This document shows, in pieces, positions 1-8,693 of a stretch of 57,912 bases of DNA. Source of the DNA: Actinosynnema sp. ALI-1.44 (GTDB taxonomy: Bacteria > Actinomycetota > Actinomycetes > Mycobacteriales > Pseudonocardiaceae); contig NZ_MTQO01000020.1 in assembly GCF_001984155.1 (NCBI RefSeq), positions 1 to 57,912 on the forward strand, in the 5' to 3' direction. The notes under the pieces are model-generated. The model did no database searches. It had not been told where the DNA came from and saw only the letters and a program-made list of their open reading frames with translations. Every line of letters starts with the position of its first letter. Positions within the stretch are counted from its first letter, which is position 1. The position numbers and the translations under genes are program-made.

Positions 1-293
1 GTCGCGAACATGGCTCTGGCCAGCACCGGAGCGACCGACGGGGTCAGCCGCCGGACCTTGCCGTGGCTCGGGCGGCCGTCCAGGACGTGGCACCACCACT
101 CCCACCGGCCACGGGACGCGGGCAGCACCACGACGGCGCGCTCGGCCAGCACCGGGCTGGCGAGCTCGGCGACGGTGGTGGCCGTCGCGCCGACGTCCAT
201 ACTGCCGCAGAGTCTGCCGCCTGCCTCGGCGAGAAAAATCGCGCCACCCTGCTGGGCAACGACCGAACGGGCCGATGCCGCTGCATCGGTCAT
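1..293 (-). CDS. Unknown protein, N-terminal part only (cut by window edge)
   Basis: An open frame runs from an ATG at 293 to the left edge without a stop, 97 codons, beginning MTDAAASARS and carrying a Trp-rich patch (RWEWW). A weak purine-rich stretch (GAGGTG) lies just before the ATG. Codon third positions are strongly G/C, as in neighbouring genes, whereas the overlapping plus-strand frames give low-complexity Arg/Ser-rich translations. I do not recognise a family with certainty; the ELASPVLAERAVVVLP stretch is reminiscent of the GAF/PAS-like sensor region that precedes SpoIIE-type phosphatase domains in actinomycetes, which would fit beside a stress-type histidine kinase, but the catalytic part would lie outside the window. 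It is divergent from the kinase gene, with 127 bp between the starts. Confidence 0.6.
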   Translation of the reverse strand, partial: MTDAAASARSVVAQQGGAIFLAEAGGRLCGSMDVGATATTVAELASPVLAERAVVVLPASRGRWEWWCHVLDGRPSHGKVRRLTPSVAPVLARAMFA

Positions 294-420
294 CCCGCAC
301 CTCGCTGACGCTTCGGCAACAACGTCTTCACCGTAAACCGTAGCGGCTGGCGCCACGGACGCTGACCGGACATGGCAAGGTTAGACACTGAACGTCGCCT
401 CGATCCGAGGAGCAGTACCC

Positions 421-3400
421 GTGACTACGCACATCAACCAGGAGTCAGCCAGCTCAGTCAGCCAGGATGGCGAGGACGCGACGCTCGACCGGGTACTCGC
501 CGCGATGGAGGACCTGCGTGAAGGCAACTTCCGGCGTCGGATCGTCGCCGGTGGCGACGGCCGCTCGGCCAAGCTGGCCGCGGCGTTCAACGAGATCGCG
601 GAGCGCAACCAGCTGCTGGTCAACGAGCTGCTGCGGGTCCGGGACAGCGTCGCGACCGACGGCGGGCTGCACGAGCGGCTACGCACGGTAGGCGGTTCAG
701 GCGGCTGGGGTGTCGCCACGGACGTGGTCAACGAGCTGATGGACCACCTGACCAAGCCGACCGTCGAGATCAACCACGTGCTGAAGTCGGTCGCGGAGGG
801 TGACCTGACCCAGCGGATGCCCCTGGAGTTCGACGGCCGGTCGCTCAACGGGGACGTGCTGGAGCTCGCGCAGACGGTGAACCGGATGGTCGACCAGCTC
901 TCGCTGTTCGCGACCGAGGTGACCAGGGTCGGCCGGGAGATCGGCACCGAGGGCATCCTCGGCGGCCGCGCCCAGGTCCCCGGCGGCGTCGGGATCTGGC
1001 GTGACCTGACCGAGTCGGTGAACCTGATGTCGGGCAACCTGACAGACCAGGTGCGTGACATCGCGCGGGTGGCGACGGCGGTGGCGCGGGGTGACCTGAC
1101 GCAGAAGATCGCGGTCGGTGCCCGTGGCGAGATCCTCGAGCTCAAGAACACCCTCAACACCATGGTCGACCAACTCTCCGCCTTCGCCGACGAAGTCACC
1201 CGCGTCTCGCGAGAGGTCGGCACCGACGGCAAACTGGGTGGCCAGGCGCAGGTGCCTGGCGTCGGGGGGACGTGGCGGGACCTCACCGACTCGGTGAACC
1301 TGATGGCGGGCAACCTGACCGACCAGGTCCGCAAGATCGCGACCGTGGCGACGGCGGTGGCCAGGGGTGACCTCACCCAGAAGATCGACGTCGACGCCCG
1401 AGGCGAGATCCTCGAACTCAAGAACACCCTCAACACCATGGTCGACCAACTCTCCGCCTTCGCCGACGAAGTCACCCGCGTGGCCCGCGAGGTCGGCAGC
1501 GACGGGCGGCTGGGTGGTCAAGCGCAGGTGCCGGGTGTCGCCGGCACGTGGCGTGAGCTGACCAACTCCGTGAACTTCATGGCGTCGAACCTGACCGAGC
1601 AGGTCCGCAACATCGCCACCGTGACCACCGCGGTGGCCAGGGGTGACCTCACCCAGAAGATGAACGTCGACGCCCGAGGCGAAATCCTCGAACTCAAGAA
1701 CACCCTCAACACCATGGTCGACCAACTCTCCGCCTTCGCCGACGAAGTCACCCGCGTGGCCCGCGAGGTGGGTACCGAGGGTCAGCTCGGCGGTCAGGCG
1801 CAGGTCCGGGGCGTGGCGGGGACGTGGAAGGACCTGACCGACAACGTCAACGTCATGGCCGAGAACCTGACCACCCAGGTCCGCAGCATCGCGACCGTCG
1901 CCAACGCGGTCGCCAACGGCGACCTGGGCAAGAAGATCTCGGTCGAGGCCAGCGGTGAGATCGCCGACCTGGCCGAGACCATGAACGGCATGGTCGACAC
2001 GCTCCGCGCATTCGGTGACGAGGTCACCCGCGTGGCTCGCGAGGTCGGCACCGAAGGCACGCTGGGCGGACAGGCGCGTGTGCCGAACGTGGCGGGGACG
2101 TGGAAGGAGCTGACCGACAACGTCAACGTCATGGCCGAGAACCTGACCACCCAGGTCCGCAACATCGCCCAGGTGACCACAGCCGTGGCCAACGGTGACC
2201 TGTCCAAGAAAATGGACGTCAACGCCCGTGGTGAGATCCTGGAACTGAAGACGACCCTCAACAGCATGGTGGACCGACTGTCGTCGTTCGCCCAGGAGGT
2301 CACGCGTGTCGCCCGTGAGGTGGGCACCGAGGGCAAACTCGGTGGTCAGGCGAACGTGGTGGACGTGTCCGGAACCTGGCAACGGCTGACCGAGAACGTC
2401 AACCAGCTCGCCGGGAACCTGACCACGCAGGTGCGCGCCATCGGCGCGGTCGCGACGGCGGTGACCGCGGGCGACCTGACCAGGCAGATCTCGGTGGACG
2501 CGTCCGGTGAGCTCGAGGACCTGAAGAACAACATCAACCAGATGATCGTCACCCTCAAGGAGACGACCAGGATCAACGAGGACCAGGACTGGCTGAAGAC
2601 CAACCTGGCCAGGGTTTCCGGACTGATGCAGGGTCACCGGGACCTGGGCGCGGTGGCGTCGCTGATCCTGAGCGAACTCGCTCCCCTGGTCCGCGCCCAG
2701 TACGGCGCGGTCTTCCTGGCCGAGAGAGGCGACAACGGGGCGTGGCTGCGGCGGATCGCCGCGTACGGCCGGTCCGAATCGGACGGCCCGGTGAAGTTCG
2801 AGTTCGGCGAGTCGCTCGTCGGCCAGGCCGCGGTGGACAAGCGGACCATCGTGATGACGGGCGCGCCCGCCGACTACATCAAGGTCTCGTCCGGTCTCGG
2901 GTCGACGTCGCCGAAGAACGTGATCGACCTGCCGGTGCTGTTCGAGGGCCAGGTGCTCGGCGTGATCGAGCTGGCGTCGGTGAACGAGTTCAGCCGCGTC
3001 CACCACGACCTGCTCGAGCAGCTCAAGGAAACCATCGGCGTCAACATGAACACCCTGCTGGCCAACTCGCGCACGGAAGCGCTGCTGGCCGAGTCGCAGC
3101 GGCTGACGCGCGAGCTGCGGGCGCGGTCGGAGCAGTTGCAGGCCCAGCAGGACGAGCTGCAGAGCTCCAACACCGAGCTCGCCGAGAAGGCGGCGCTGCT
3201 GGCAAGGCAGAACAGGGACATCGAGGTCAAGAACTCCGAGATCGAGCAGGCCCGGCAGGAACTGGAGGACCGGGCGCGGCAGCTGGCGACGGCGTCGAAG
3301 TACAAGTCCGAGTTCATGGCGAACATGTCGCACGAACTGCGGACGCCGCTCAACAGCGCGTTGATCCTGGCGAAACTGTTGAGCGACAACCTGGAAGGCA

Positions 3401-4506
3401 ACCTGACGGCGCGGCAGCGCGAGTTCGCCAAGACGATCTACTCGGCGGGCAGCGACCTGCAGCAGCTGATCGACGACATCCTCGACCTGACGAAGGTCGA
3501 GGCCGGGCACTTGGAGTTGCAGGTCAACGAGTTCGCGCTGCCGGAGCTGGTGAGTTACGTCGAAGCGCTGTGCCGCCCGCTGACCGGGGAGAAAGGCCTG
3601 GACTTCTCGGTGATCGTGGAGCCTTCGGTGCCGTCGACGCTGCACACCGACGAGCACCGGCTCCAGCAGATCCTGCGCAACCTGTTGTCCAACGCGGTGA
3701 AGTTCACCCACGAGGGCCGCGTGGAACTGCGGATCACCATGGTCGACCCGGCGATGATGAAGACAGCGCGGATGCGTTCGGCGGACGCGGTGATCGCGTT
3801 CGCGGTGGAGGACACCGGAATCGGTATCCCGCAGGACAAGCTGGCCGTGATCTTCGAGGCGTTCCAGCAGGCGGACGGAACGACCAGCCGGAAGTACGGC
3901 GGGACGGGTCTCGGCCTGTCGATCTCCCGCCAGCTGACCCAGCTGCTCGGCGGCGAACTGCACGTGACCAGCGAACCCGGCTCCGGCAGCATCTTCACGC
4001 TGTACCTGGCGGTGTCCCAGCCGGAGAAAGCCGCGGCCACCCACCAGTCGCAGGTGGTGGACAGCTCACCGCTGGCGGACGACGAGGAAGACCCCAGCGT
4101 CACGCTGGCGATCCGGTTCCACGGCGAGAAGATCCTGATCGTCGACGACGACCTGCGCAACGTCTTCGCACTGACGGCGATGCTGGAGCAGCACGGACTG
4201 GACGCGGTGTACGCCGACAACGGCGTCGCCGGGGTCCGCGCTTTGGAGCAGTACAAGGACATCGCGTTGGTCCTGATGGACGTGATGATGCCGGAGCTGG
4301 ACGGGAACTCGACCATCGCGGCGATCCGGGAGATGTCGTCGCACCAGGACCTGCCGGTGATCGCGGTGACAGCGAAAGCCATGCCGGAGGACCGTGAGCG
4401 GACCCTGGCGGCGGGCGCGGACGACTACGTGACCAAACCGGTGAACAACAACCGGCTGCTCAGGCTGATCGCCAAGCACCTGGACGTCGAGGAGAACGTG
4501 AGCTGA
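421..4506 (+). CDS. Soluble hybrid histidine kinase with HAMP array, GAF, HisKA, HATPase and receiver
   Basis: A 1361-residue multistep phosphorelay protein. No membrane segment is visible, so it should sense in the cytoplasm. From about residue 120 to 700 there are seven HAMP-like units with a 92-residue period, each marked by V-A-x-G-D-L (near 124, 222, 314, 406, 498, 590, 682), preceded by a divergent one near residue 35. A GAF-like domain (about 730-880) and a long Gln/Glu-rich coiled coil follow. The HisKA box has the phospho-acceptor His971 ([10 protein letters not shown]), the ATPase has N, DTGIGIP and GGTGLGLS boxes, and the C-terminal receiver has Asp1287 (LMDVMMPE). The GTG start at 421 is supported by GAGGAG 9 nt upstream. 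The architecture is the same as fungal group III (Nik1/Os-1) kinases, which handle osmotic stress; that role here is inference. No cognate regulator lies beside it. Confidence 0.95.
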   Translation: MTTHINQESASSVSQDGEDATLDRVLAAMEDLREGNFRRRIVAGGDGRSAKLAAAFNEIAERNQLLVNELLRVRDSVATDGGLHERLRTVGGSGGWGVATDVVNELMDHLTKPTVEINHVLKSVAEGDLTQRMPLEFDGRSLNGDVLELAQTVNRMVDQLSLFATEVTRVGREIGTEGILGGRAQVPGGVGIWRDLTESVNLMSGNLTDQVRDIARVATAVARGDLTQKIAVGARGEILELKNTLNTMVDQLSAFADEVTRVSREVGTDGKLGGQAQVPGVGGTWRDLTDSVNLMAGNLTDQVRKIATVATAVARGDLTQKIDVDARGEILELKNTLNTMVDQLSAFADEVTRVAREVGSDGRLGGQAQVPGVAGTWRELTNSVNFMASNLTEQVRNIATVTTAVARGDLTQKMNVDARGEILELKNTLNTMVDQLSAFADEVTRVAREVGTEGQLGGQAQVRGVAGTWKDLTDNVNVMAENLTTQVRSIATVANAVANGDLGKKISVEASGEIADLAETMNGMVDTLRAFGDEVTRVAREVGTEGTLGGQARVPNVAGTWKELTDNVNVMAENLTTQVRNIAQVTTAVANGDLSKKMDVNARGEILELKTTLNSMVDRLSSFAQEVTRVAREVGTEGKLGGQANVVDVSGTWQRLTENVNQLAGNLTTQVRAIGAVATAVTAGDLTRQISVDASGELEDLKNNINQMIVTLKETTRINEDQDWLKTNLARVSGLMQGHRDLGAVASLILSELAPLVRAQYGAVFLAERGDNGAWLRRIAAYGRSESDGPVKFEFGESLVGQAAVDKRTIVMTGAPADYIKVSSGLGSTSPKNVIDLPVLFEGQVLGVIELASVNEFSRVHHDLLEQLKETIGVNMNTLLANSRTEALLAESQRLTRELRARSEQLQAQQDELQSSNTELAEKAALLARQNRDIEVKNSEIEQARQELEDRARQLATASKYKSEFMANMSHELRTPLNSALILAKLLSDNLEGNLTARQREFAKTIYSAGSDLQQLIDDILDLTKVEAGHLELQVNEFALPELVSYVEALCRPLTGEKGLDFSVIVEPSVPSTLHTDEHRLQQILRNLLSNAVKFTHEGRVELRITMVDPAMMKTARMRSADAVIAFAVEDTGIGIPQDKLAVIFEAFQQADGTTSRKYGGTGLGLSISRQLTQLLGGELHVTSEPGSGSIFTLYLAVSQPEKAAATHQSQVVDSSPLADDEEDPSVTLAIRFHGEKILIVDDDLRNVFALTAMLEQHGLDAVYADNGVAGVRALEQYKDIALVLMDVMMPELDGNSTIAAIREMSSHQDLPVIAVTAKAMPEDRERTLAAGADDYVTKPVNNNRLLRLIAKHLDVEENVS
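1127..1757 (+). repeat. Three near-identical 276-bp in-frame repeats inside the HAMP kinase gene
   Basis: Within the HAMP array a 65-bp block beginning CTCAAGAACACC is identical at 1141-1205, 1417-1481 and 1693-1757, exactly 276 bp (92 codons) apart. Identity extends even to wobble positions, whereas the other HAMP units have diverged at DNA level, so these three were recently duplicated or are homogenised by gene conversion. The translation of the block is [20 protein letters not shown]. Confidence 0.95.
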
Positions 4507-4541
4507 CGCCTGACCTGCCACAGCCGGAGCTCACGGCAATT

Positions 4542-4590
4542 CGTGAGGGCCGCGTTTCGGGCGTCGCATGCCGGTGACGTGGCCTTCACG
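4542..4590. terminator. Hairpin between convergent genes
   Basis: CGTGAGGGCC at 4542-4551 pairs with GGCCTTCACG at 4581-4590 (nine of ten positions), in the 95-bp gap between the kinase stop and the convergent stop of the next gene. Placement and symmetry suit a bidirectional terminator. The right arm belongs to a dispersed repeat also present at 43789-43830. Confidence 0.55.
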
Positions 4591-4594
4591 GCAC
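4551..4594 (-). repeat. Dispersed intergenic repeat family B, copy 1
   Basis: Read on the minus strand this is GTGCCGTGAAGGCCAC, a variable pentamer, then CGGCATG, then GACGCCC and GAAA. The same order of blocks occurs on the plus strand at 43789-43830, 39 kb away, again between two convergent genes. Neither copy is coding. Confidence 0.75.
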
Positions 4595-4601
4595 ACCCTG
4601 C

Positions 4602-5240
4602 TCAGTCACGGCGGATTTCTCCGCCTTTCGTGATCTGTGAGACGCCCGGTCCCGCCAGTTCGCCCGAGTCGATGGGCCGTCCCGATACAGCCAGCAACAG
4701 CGCCAACGCCGTGCCACGCACCTCCGGTCCGTCGCCGGAATCGATACCGGCATCTGTAGCGACCAAGCGCAGCCCTTGTGCGCGCTCCTTTCCGCCGCCG
4801 GTCGAGACGCCTGTTCTGAGCTGGAAACGCAACGCGGCGACTACGTGCTCGACGGGATAGTCCCGGTCGATCCCCAGTGGTCGGCGAATGTCCTCGCCGT
4901 GCACGAACGTCTCGACCAGCCGCGTGGCCTTCGGTACCGGGGCGCTGGTCGTGCGGTGGCTGACCGCGCGGAACGCGTCGAGCGTGCGCTGTGGATCGCC
5001 GGTCCGCTCCCGCGCGACCGCGTTGTTGTTGTACCGGTCGAAGTCGAAGCGAGCGGCGGCGAACTGCCGTACGAAGCCGAAGTACGTGGTCTTGGCGTCG
5101 TCGACCAGGTGGGCGAGGACGTCGTGGACGTCCCAGCCGGGACACAGCGACGGCGTGGCCCAGCGCTCGGCGGGAATGTTTTCCAGGTCGTGGATCAACG
5201 CGTCGCGTTCGGCGTGGACCACGGTCCAGATCTCGTGCAC
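4602..5240 (-). CDS. Maleylpyruvate isomerase-like mycothiol-dependent (DinB-fold) enzyme
   Basis: A 212-residue protein of the DinB/MDMPI fold. The N-terminal four-helix part contains the typical WATPSLCPGWDVHDVLAHL segment (about residues 27-45), where His residues help bind a metal, and the second metal-binding region is the VETFVHGEDIRRPLG stretch in the middle. Families with this pattern are annotated as mycothiol-dependent maleylpyruvate isomerase-like proteins, but most members have unknown substrates, so I would not assign an aromatic-degradation role. The GTG start at 5240 follows a GAGGGGC ribosome-binding site. It is divergent from a TetR regulator; their shared 84-bp region holds two nested inverted repeats, so this gene is the probable target of that regulator. 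Confidence 0.85.
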   Translation of the reverse strand: MHEIWTVVHAERDALIHDLENIPAERWATPSLCPGWDVHDVLAHLVDDAKTTYFGFVRQFAAARFDFDRYNNNAVARERTGDPQRTLDAFRAVSHRTTSAPVPKATRLVETFVHGEDIRRPLGIDRDYPVEHVVAALRFQLRTGVSTGGGKERAQGLRLVATDAGIDSGDGPEVRGTALALLLAVSGRPIDSGELAGPGVSQITKGGEIRRD

Positions 5241-5263
5241 GGCTGCCCCTCAGGCGAAGTGAT

Positions 5264-5313
5264 AACTGAACTGAACCGTACAGGACAGTTAAGCTGTACT
5301 CAAGCGTTCAGTT
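5264..5313. promoter_or_regulatory. Nested inverted repeats, probable TetR operators
   Basis: GTACAG/CTGTAC form a dyad at 5278-5299, and AACTGAAC (5269-5276, with an overlapping copy at 5264-5271) is mirrored by GTTCAGTT at 5306-5313. The centres are only about 2.5 bp apart (5288.5 and 5291). The outer right half touches the -10 element of the tetR gene, so bound repressor would block it. Operator function is inferred from placement. Confidence 0.65.
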
Positions 5314-5318
5314 AGGAT
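5313..5318 (+). promoter_or_regulatory. -10 element TAGGAT, leaderless promoter of the TetR gene
   Basis: TAGGAT matches TANNNT and ends 6 nt before the GTG at 5325, which puts the expected transcription start at or next to the start codon; no Shine-Dalgarno sequence is present. This supports GTG 5325 as the start. Confidence 0.6.
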
Positions 5319-5324
5319 CGAACC

Positions 5325-5942
5325 GTGACGCCAACGGGCAAGCGCGCCGAGCGCAACAGACAGGCCATCGTCGCCGCGGCGCGCGATCTGTTCATCCGCG
5401 ACGGATTCGACGCGGGCATGGACCAGATCGCGGCGTCGGCCGCCGTGTCCAAGGTGACGGTGTACAACCACTTCACCAGCAAGGAAGAGCTGTTCACCGA
5501 GGTCGTCGGCCAGGCGATGGGTGAAGCGCACACGACGATGGCCGAGGTCCGCGCGCGCCTCGCCGACACCGGCGACATCCGGGAAGCACTGCTGCGGACC
5601 GCACGCGCACTGGTGGAAGCGGCCACCGATCCGGCGCGAATGGCCCTGCGCAACCTCGTCACCGCCGAACTGCGCCGGTTCCCCGACCTCGGCAAGACCT
5701 ACCAGCAACAGGGCCCGGCCCACTCCGCCCGCGCCCTGGGCCAGCTGTTCGGCGACCTGTGCGACCGCGGCCAGCTGCGGATCACCGACATCGAAGTGGC
5801 GGTGATCCACTTCTTCAGCCTGACGATCTACCCCCACCTGATCGTCGGCTCCATAGGCGCCGCTCTCCCCGCCGACCTGGCCGACCGCGTGATCACCGAG
5901 GGCGTCGAGGTGTTCCTGAGCCGCTACCAGGGCGGCATGTAA
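5325..5942 (+). CDS. TetR/AcrR-family repressor
   Basis: A 205-residue protein with a typical N-terminal helix-turn-helix (about residues 10-55: AIVAAARDLF, then MDQIAASAAVSKVTVYNHF) and a helical ligand-binding domain of the TetR_C (AefR-like) type. It is preceded by a leaderless promoter and nested dyads that it probably recognises itself, with the divergent DinB-type enzyme as the other likely target. The stop codon is immediately followed by the start of a serine hydrolase gene, so the two are probably one transcript. The ligand cannot be deduced. Confidence 0.92.
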   Translation: MTPTGKRAERNRQAIVAAARDLFIRDGFDAGMDQIAASAAVSKVTVYNHFTSKEELFTEVVGQAMGEAHTTMAEVRARLADTGDIREALLRTARALVEAATDPARMALRNLVTAELRRFPDLGKTYQQQGPAHSARALGQLFGDLCDRGQLRITDIEVAVIHFFSLTIYPHLIVGSIGAALPADLADRVITEGVEVFLSRYQGGM

Positions 5943-5943
5943 C

Positions 5944-6768
5944 TTGAGGCTCATGCAGAGTCTGGCGTTGGTGGACGGGTGGCCGGTCGACACCGTGGCT
6001 ACGACGGTGGTCGGGCGCGACGGCCGGGTTCTGGGCTCCCGGGGTGATCAGGCGCAGCTGTTCCCGCTGGCGTCGGTGACCAAGCTGCTGACCTCGTACG
6101 CCGTGCTCATCGCTGTCGAGGAGGGCGCGGTCGAACTCGACGAACCCGCCGGACCGGAGGGTGCCACGGTCCGACATCTGCTCGCGCACGCGTCCGGGCT
6201 CGCCATGTCGGAGGACAAGGTCCAGGCTCAGCCCGGCACCAAGCGGATCTACTCCAACAAGGGCTTCGAGGCGCTGGCCGAGCACGTGCAGCAGGCGTCG
6301 GGGATTCCGTTCAACGCCTACCTCGCCGAGGCGGTCTTCGCGCCGCTCGGCATGAACGACACGACGTTGAAGGGCAGTCCCGCGCATGCCGGGGTGTCCA
6401 CGTGCGCCGACCTGAGCCGGTTCGCCGCGGAACTGCTGGCGCCCACGCTCGTGTCCGGGCAGTTGTTCGGCGAGGCCACGACCGTGGTCTTCCCCGGGCT
6501 CAACGGTGTCCTGCCCGGCTTCGGTCACCAGAAGCCCAACGACTGGGGCCTCGGGTTCTCCATCAGGGACCACAAGAGTCCACATTGGACCGGGCAGCGG
6601 AACTCGCCCGACACGTTCGGGCACTTCGGACAGAGCGGTACGTTCCTCTGGGTCGATCCCCGCGCCGGGATCGCCACGATCGCGTTGACCGACCGGGCTT
6701 TCGGCGAGTGGGCCGCCGAGGTGTGGCCCGTCCTCAGCGACGCGGTCCTCGAAGAGGCAGGTGCGTGA
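5944..6768 (+). CDS. Serine hydrolase of the beta-lactamase/penicillin-binding-protein (class C) fold
   Basis: A 274-residue protein with the S-x-x-K nucleophile motif SVTK (Ser44/Lys47 counted from the TTG at 5944) followed by the family's HLLAHASGL stretch and a Tyr region (KRIYSNKGFEALAEHV) that supplies the second catalytic motif. The C-terminal GHFGQSGTF segment corresponds to the third motif (HxG type). No signal peptide is visible, so it is probably a cytoplasmic esterase or amidase-like enzyme rather than a true beta-lactamase. The start could be TTG 5944 or ATG 5953; both nearly abut the TetR stop at 5942. Its 3' end overlaps the convergent P450 gene by 35 bp. Confidence 0.88.
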   Translation: MRLMQSLALVDGWPVDTVATTVVGRDGRVLGSRGDQAQLFPLASVTKLLTSYAVLIAVEEGAVELDEPAGPEGATVRHLLAHASGLAMSEDKVQAQPGTKRIYSNKGFEALAEHVQQASGIPFNAYLAEAVFAPLGMNDTTLKGSPAHAGVSTCADLSRFAAELLAPTLVSGQLFGEATTVVFPGLNGVLPGFGHQKPNDWGLGFSIRDHKSPHWTGQRNSPDTFGHFGQSGTFLWVDPRAGIATIALTDRAFGEWAAEVWPVLSDAVLEEAGA

Positions 6769-7972
6769 TGCCGTTGATGAAGTTCGACGTCAGGCGTGTC
6801 GGCGCCGCCGCGAGCTGAACCTCCGGCAGTTTCAGGAATTCACGGAAGAAGATCCGCAGCTGCAACCGGCCGAAGTGCGCACCGAGGCACAGGTGTGGGC
6901 CTTGGCCGAACGCGATGTGGTCGTTGGGCGTTCGCGTGATGTCGAAGCGGAACGGGTCGGGGAACCGGCGTTCGTCGTAGTGCGCGGACGCGTGGTACAC
7001 GACGACCTTGTCGCCCGCGCGGATCTGTTGCCCGGCAAGCACGACGTCCTGGGTGGCTGTCCGCCGGAAGCTCAGCACGGGCGGATGCCAGCGCAGCATC
7101 TCCTCGACCGCTGTGTCCAGCAGGTCTGGATTCGACCGCAGCCTGCGGTACTCGTCGGGGTGCTCGACGAGGGCGAGCACCCCGCCTGGCAACGCGCTGC
7201 GGACGGTGTCGTTGCCCGCGATCACCACGAGGAAGAAGAACATCTGCAACTCGGCCTCGTCCAACGCCCGGCCGTCCACCGTGGCGGTGACCAACGCGGA
7301 CATCAGGTCCATGCCTGGGTTTTCCCGTTTGTACGCGGCGAGTTCACCGGCGTAGCCGAACATGTCGGCGAGCATGGCCGGTGACCGCGGGTTGACCGGT
7401 TTGCCGGACGCGTCCCGCACGACCTCGTCGGCGTGTTCGGGGTCCTGGTAGCCGATCACCCGGTTCGTCCAGCGCAGCAACAGGTTCCGGTCCGACGCGG
7501 GCACGCCGAGCAGGTCCGCCAGGTTGAGCAACGGGAAGTCGTCGGTCACGTCGACCGGCAGGTCGCACTCCCCCGCGGCCCGCACCGCGGCGAGCAGCGC
7601 CGAGGCGCGCGTGGTGATCTCGGCGGCCGACTGTTCGAGCCTGCGCCGGGTGAACACGGCTGCGACGATCTTGCGCAGCCGCTGATGCTCGGGCGGGTCC
7701 ATGTTCAGGATCATCCGGCGGATGAACGCGAGGTCGTCCGGTTCCGGATCGCGGATCTGGGTCGCGCCGAGCCAGGACGAGAACACCTCCGGCGTCCGCA
7801 GCACGTGCCTGACGTCCTCGTACCTCGTCACGGCCCAGTAGCCGGGCCCGGCGGGCCAGTCGAGCACGGCGTGCTCGTCCTGCCAGCTGACCGGTTCCGT
7901 GTCCCGCAGCCGCCGGAACTCGGCGTGCGGCAGGCCCTGTGCGAACACCCGTGGATCGAACACATTCGACAC
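6734..7972 (-). CDS. Cytochrome P450
   Basis: A 412-residue soluble class I bacterial P450. The heme-thiolate loop FGQGPHLCLG contains Cys362, the I-helix has the oxygen-activating AGNDT motif, and the K-helix has E-M-L-R with the later FRR arginine. The length is normal for the family. No ferredoxin or ferredoxin reductase gene lies next to it, so redox partners must be elsewhere. The loop following the B-helix (SWLGATQIRDP) and LNMDPPEH resemble the CYP124/125/142 group that oxidises sterol and branched lipid side chains, but this is a weak indication of substrate. A leaderless promoter (TAGCTT) precedes GTG 7972, divergent from a TetR-MMPL operon. The co-regulation is inferred from the shared intergenic region. 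Confidence 0.93.
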   Translation of the reverse strand: MSNVFDPRVFAQGLPHAEFRRLRDTEPVSWQDEHAVLDWPAGPGYWAVTRYEDVRHVLRTPEVFSSWLGATQIRDPEPDDLAFIRRMILNMDPPEHQRLRKIVAAVFTRRRLEQSAAEITTRASALLAAVRAAGECDLPVDVTDDFPLLNLADLLGVPASDRNLLLRWTNRVIGYQDPEHADEVVRDASGKPVNPRSPAMLADMFGYAGELAAYKRENPGMDLMSALVTATVDGRALDEAELQMFFFLVVIAGNDTVRSALPGGVLALVEHPDEYRRLRSNPDLLDTAVEEMLRWHPPVLSFRRTATQDVVLAGQQIRAGDKVVVYHASAHYDERRFPDPFRFDITRTPNDHIAFGQGPHLCLGAHFGRLQLRIFFREFLKLPEVQLAAAPTRLTSNFINGITHLPLRGPRR

Positions 7973-7978
7973 AGAACA

Positions 7979-7984
7979 AAGCTA
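7979..7984 (-). promoter_or_regulatory. -10 element TAGCTT, leaderless promoter of the P450 gene
   Basis: On the minus strand TAGCTT lies 6 nt before GTG 7972, the arrangement of leaderless actinobacterial promoters, and no ribosome-binding site is seen. Confidence 0.5.
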
Positions 7985-8013
7985 ATCCATGAGCAACATC
8001 ACATTCCTGCACT

Positions 8014-8038
8014 CCGGGCAAAGTTGCACGCCGGGCAA
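8014..8038. promoter_or_regulatory. Direct repeat CCGGGCAA with internal dyad, candidate operator
   Basis: CCGGGCAA occurs at 8014-8021 and 8031-8038, 17 bp apart, and GCAA-AG-TTGC forms a small dyad between them (8018-8027). The element lies between the two divergent -10 boxes (7979-7984 and 8049-8054), where a repressor could control both genes. Confidence 0.4.
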
Positions 8039-8048
8039 GATTACTCGG

Positions 8049-8054
8049 TAGCCT
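8049..8054 (+). promoter_or_regulatory. -10 element TAGCCT, leaderless promoter of the TetR-MMPL operon
   Basis: TAGCCT fits TANNNT and ends 6 nt before GTG 8061; no Shine-Dalgarno sequence is present. Confidence 0.5.
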
Positions 8055-8060
8055 GATCGA

Positions 8061-8654
8061 GTGACGCCCAAATCGGGGATCCGGGAGACGAAGAAGCACG
8101 AGACGCGACGAGCGCTCGGCTTCGCCGCCTTCGACCTCGCCACCGAGCGAGGTCTGCAGGGCTTCGTCGTCGAGGACGTCACCACGCGAGCGGGCGTGTC
8201 CCGGCGGACCTTCTTCAACTACTTCAACCGCAAGGAAGAAGCCGTTGTCTCGGTCTGCGGGTTCGTGTTCGACGACGCCATGACCGCGCTGTACCAGCGC
8301 CCGGCCGACGAGCCGCTGTTCGACTCGCTGCGCGTGGTCGCCGGGCTGGTCGTCAGCCCGGAGAACCTCGAACTGCTCAACCGGCTGTCGACGATCGCCA
8401 CCGACTTCCACGAGCTTGTGCCCTACGAGCTGGCGGTCAGGGAACGGATGGTGCTGGGCGCGCACGAGGCACTGGTCGAACGGATGCCGCCCGGCTGCCC
8501 GTCGTTCTACCCCCTCGCGCTGGTCCACGCCGCGTTCGGCGTCATCCAGGCCGTGATCGTGCACGCCGCCGACCACCCGGGAGACCAGGTCACCGACCTC
8601 ATCGACGAGGCCTTCGACTACCTGCGCGCCGGATTCCAGACCACCAAGAGCTGA
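8061..8654 (+). CDS. TetR-family regulator of an MMPL exporter operon
   Basis: A 197-residue TetR protein with the helix-turn-helix at about residues 15-60 (FDLATERGLQ, then VTTRAGVSRRTFFNYFNRKEE). It lies 39 bp upstream of an MMPL-type exporter on the same strand and is divergent from a P450 gene. The usual arrangement in actinomycetes is a drug- or lipid-responsive repressor controlling its adjacent exporter; that role is inferred from position. The start GTG 8061 is fixed by the adjacent leaderless -10 box. Confidence 0.92.
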   Translation: MTPKSGIRETKKHETRRALGFAAFDLATERGLQGFVVEDVTTRAGVSRRTFFNYFNRKEEAVVSVCGFVFDDAMTALYQRPADEPLFDSLRVVAGLVVSPENLELLNRLSTIATDFHELVPYELAVRERMVLGAHEALVERMPPGCPSFYPLALVHAAFGVIQAVIVHAADHPGDQVTDLIDEAFDYLRAGFQTTKS

Positions 8655-8693
8655 TCAACGCGGATCGGTCGCAACACTTCGAAGGAGCACGCG

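Noticed and set aside
697-4044. A 1115-codon open frame on the minus strand opposite the HAMP kinase
   Set aside because: It has no starts with ribosome-binding sites, its translation is a His/Arg/Val/Leu repeat mirroring the sense gene, and such antisense frames are usual in GC-rich DNA.
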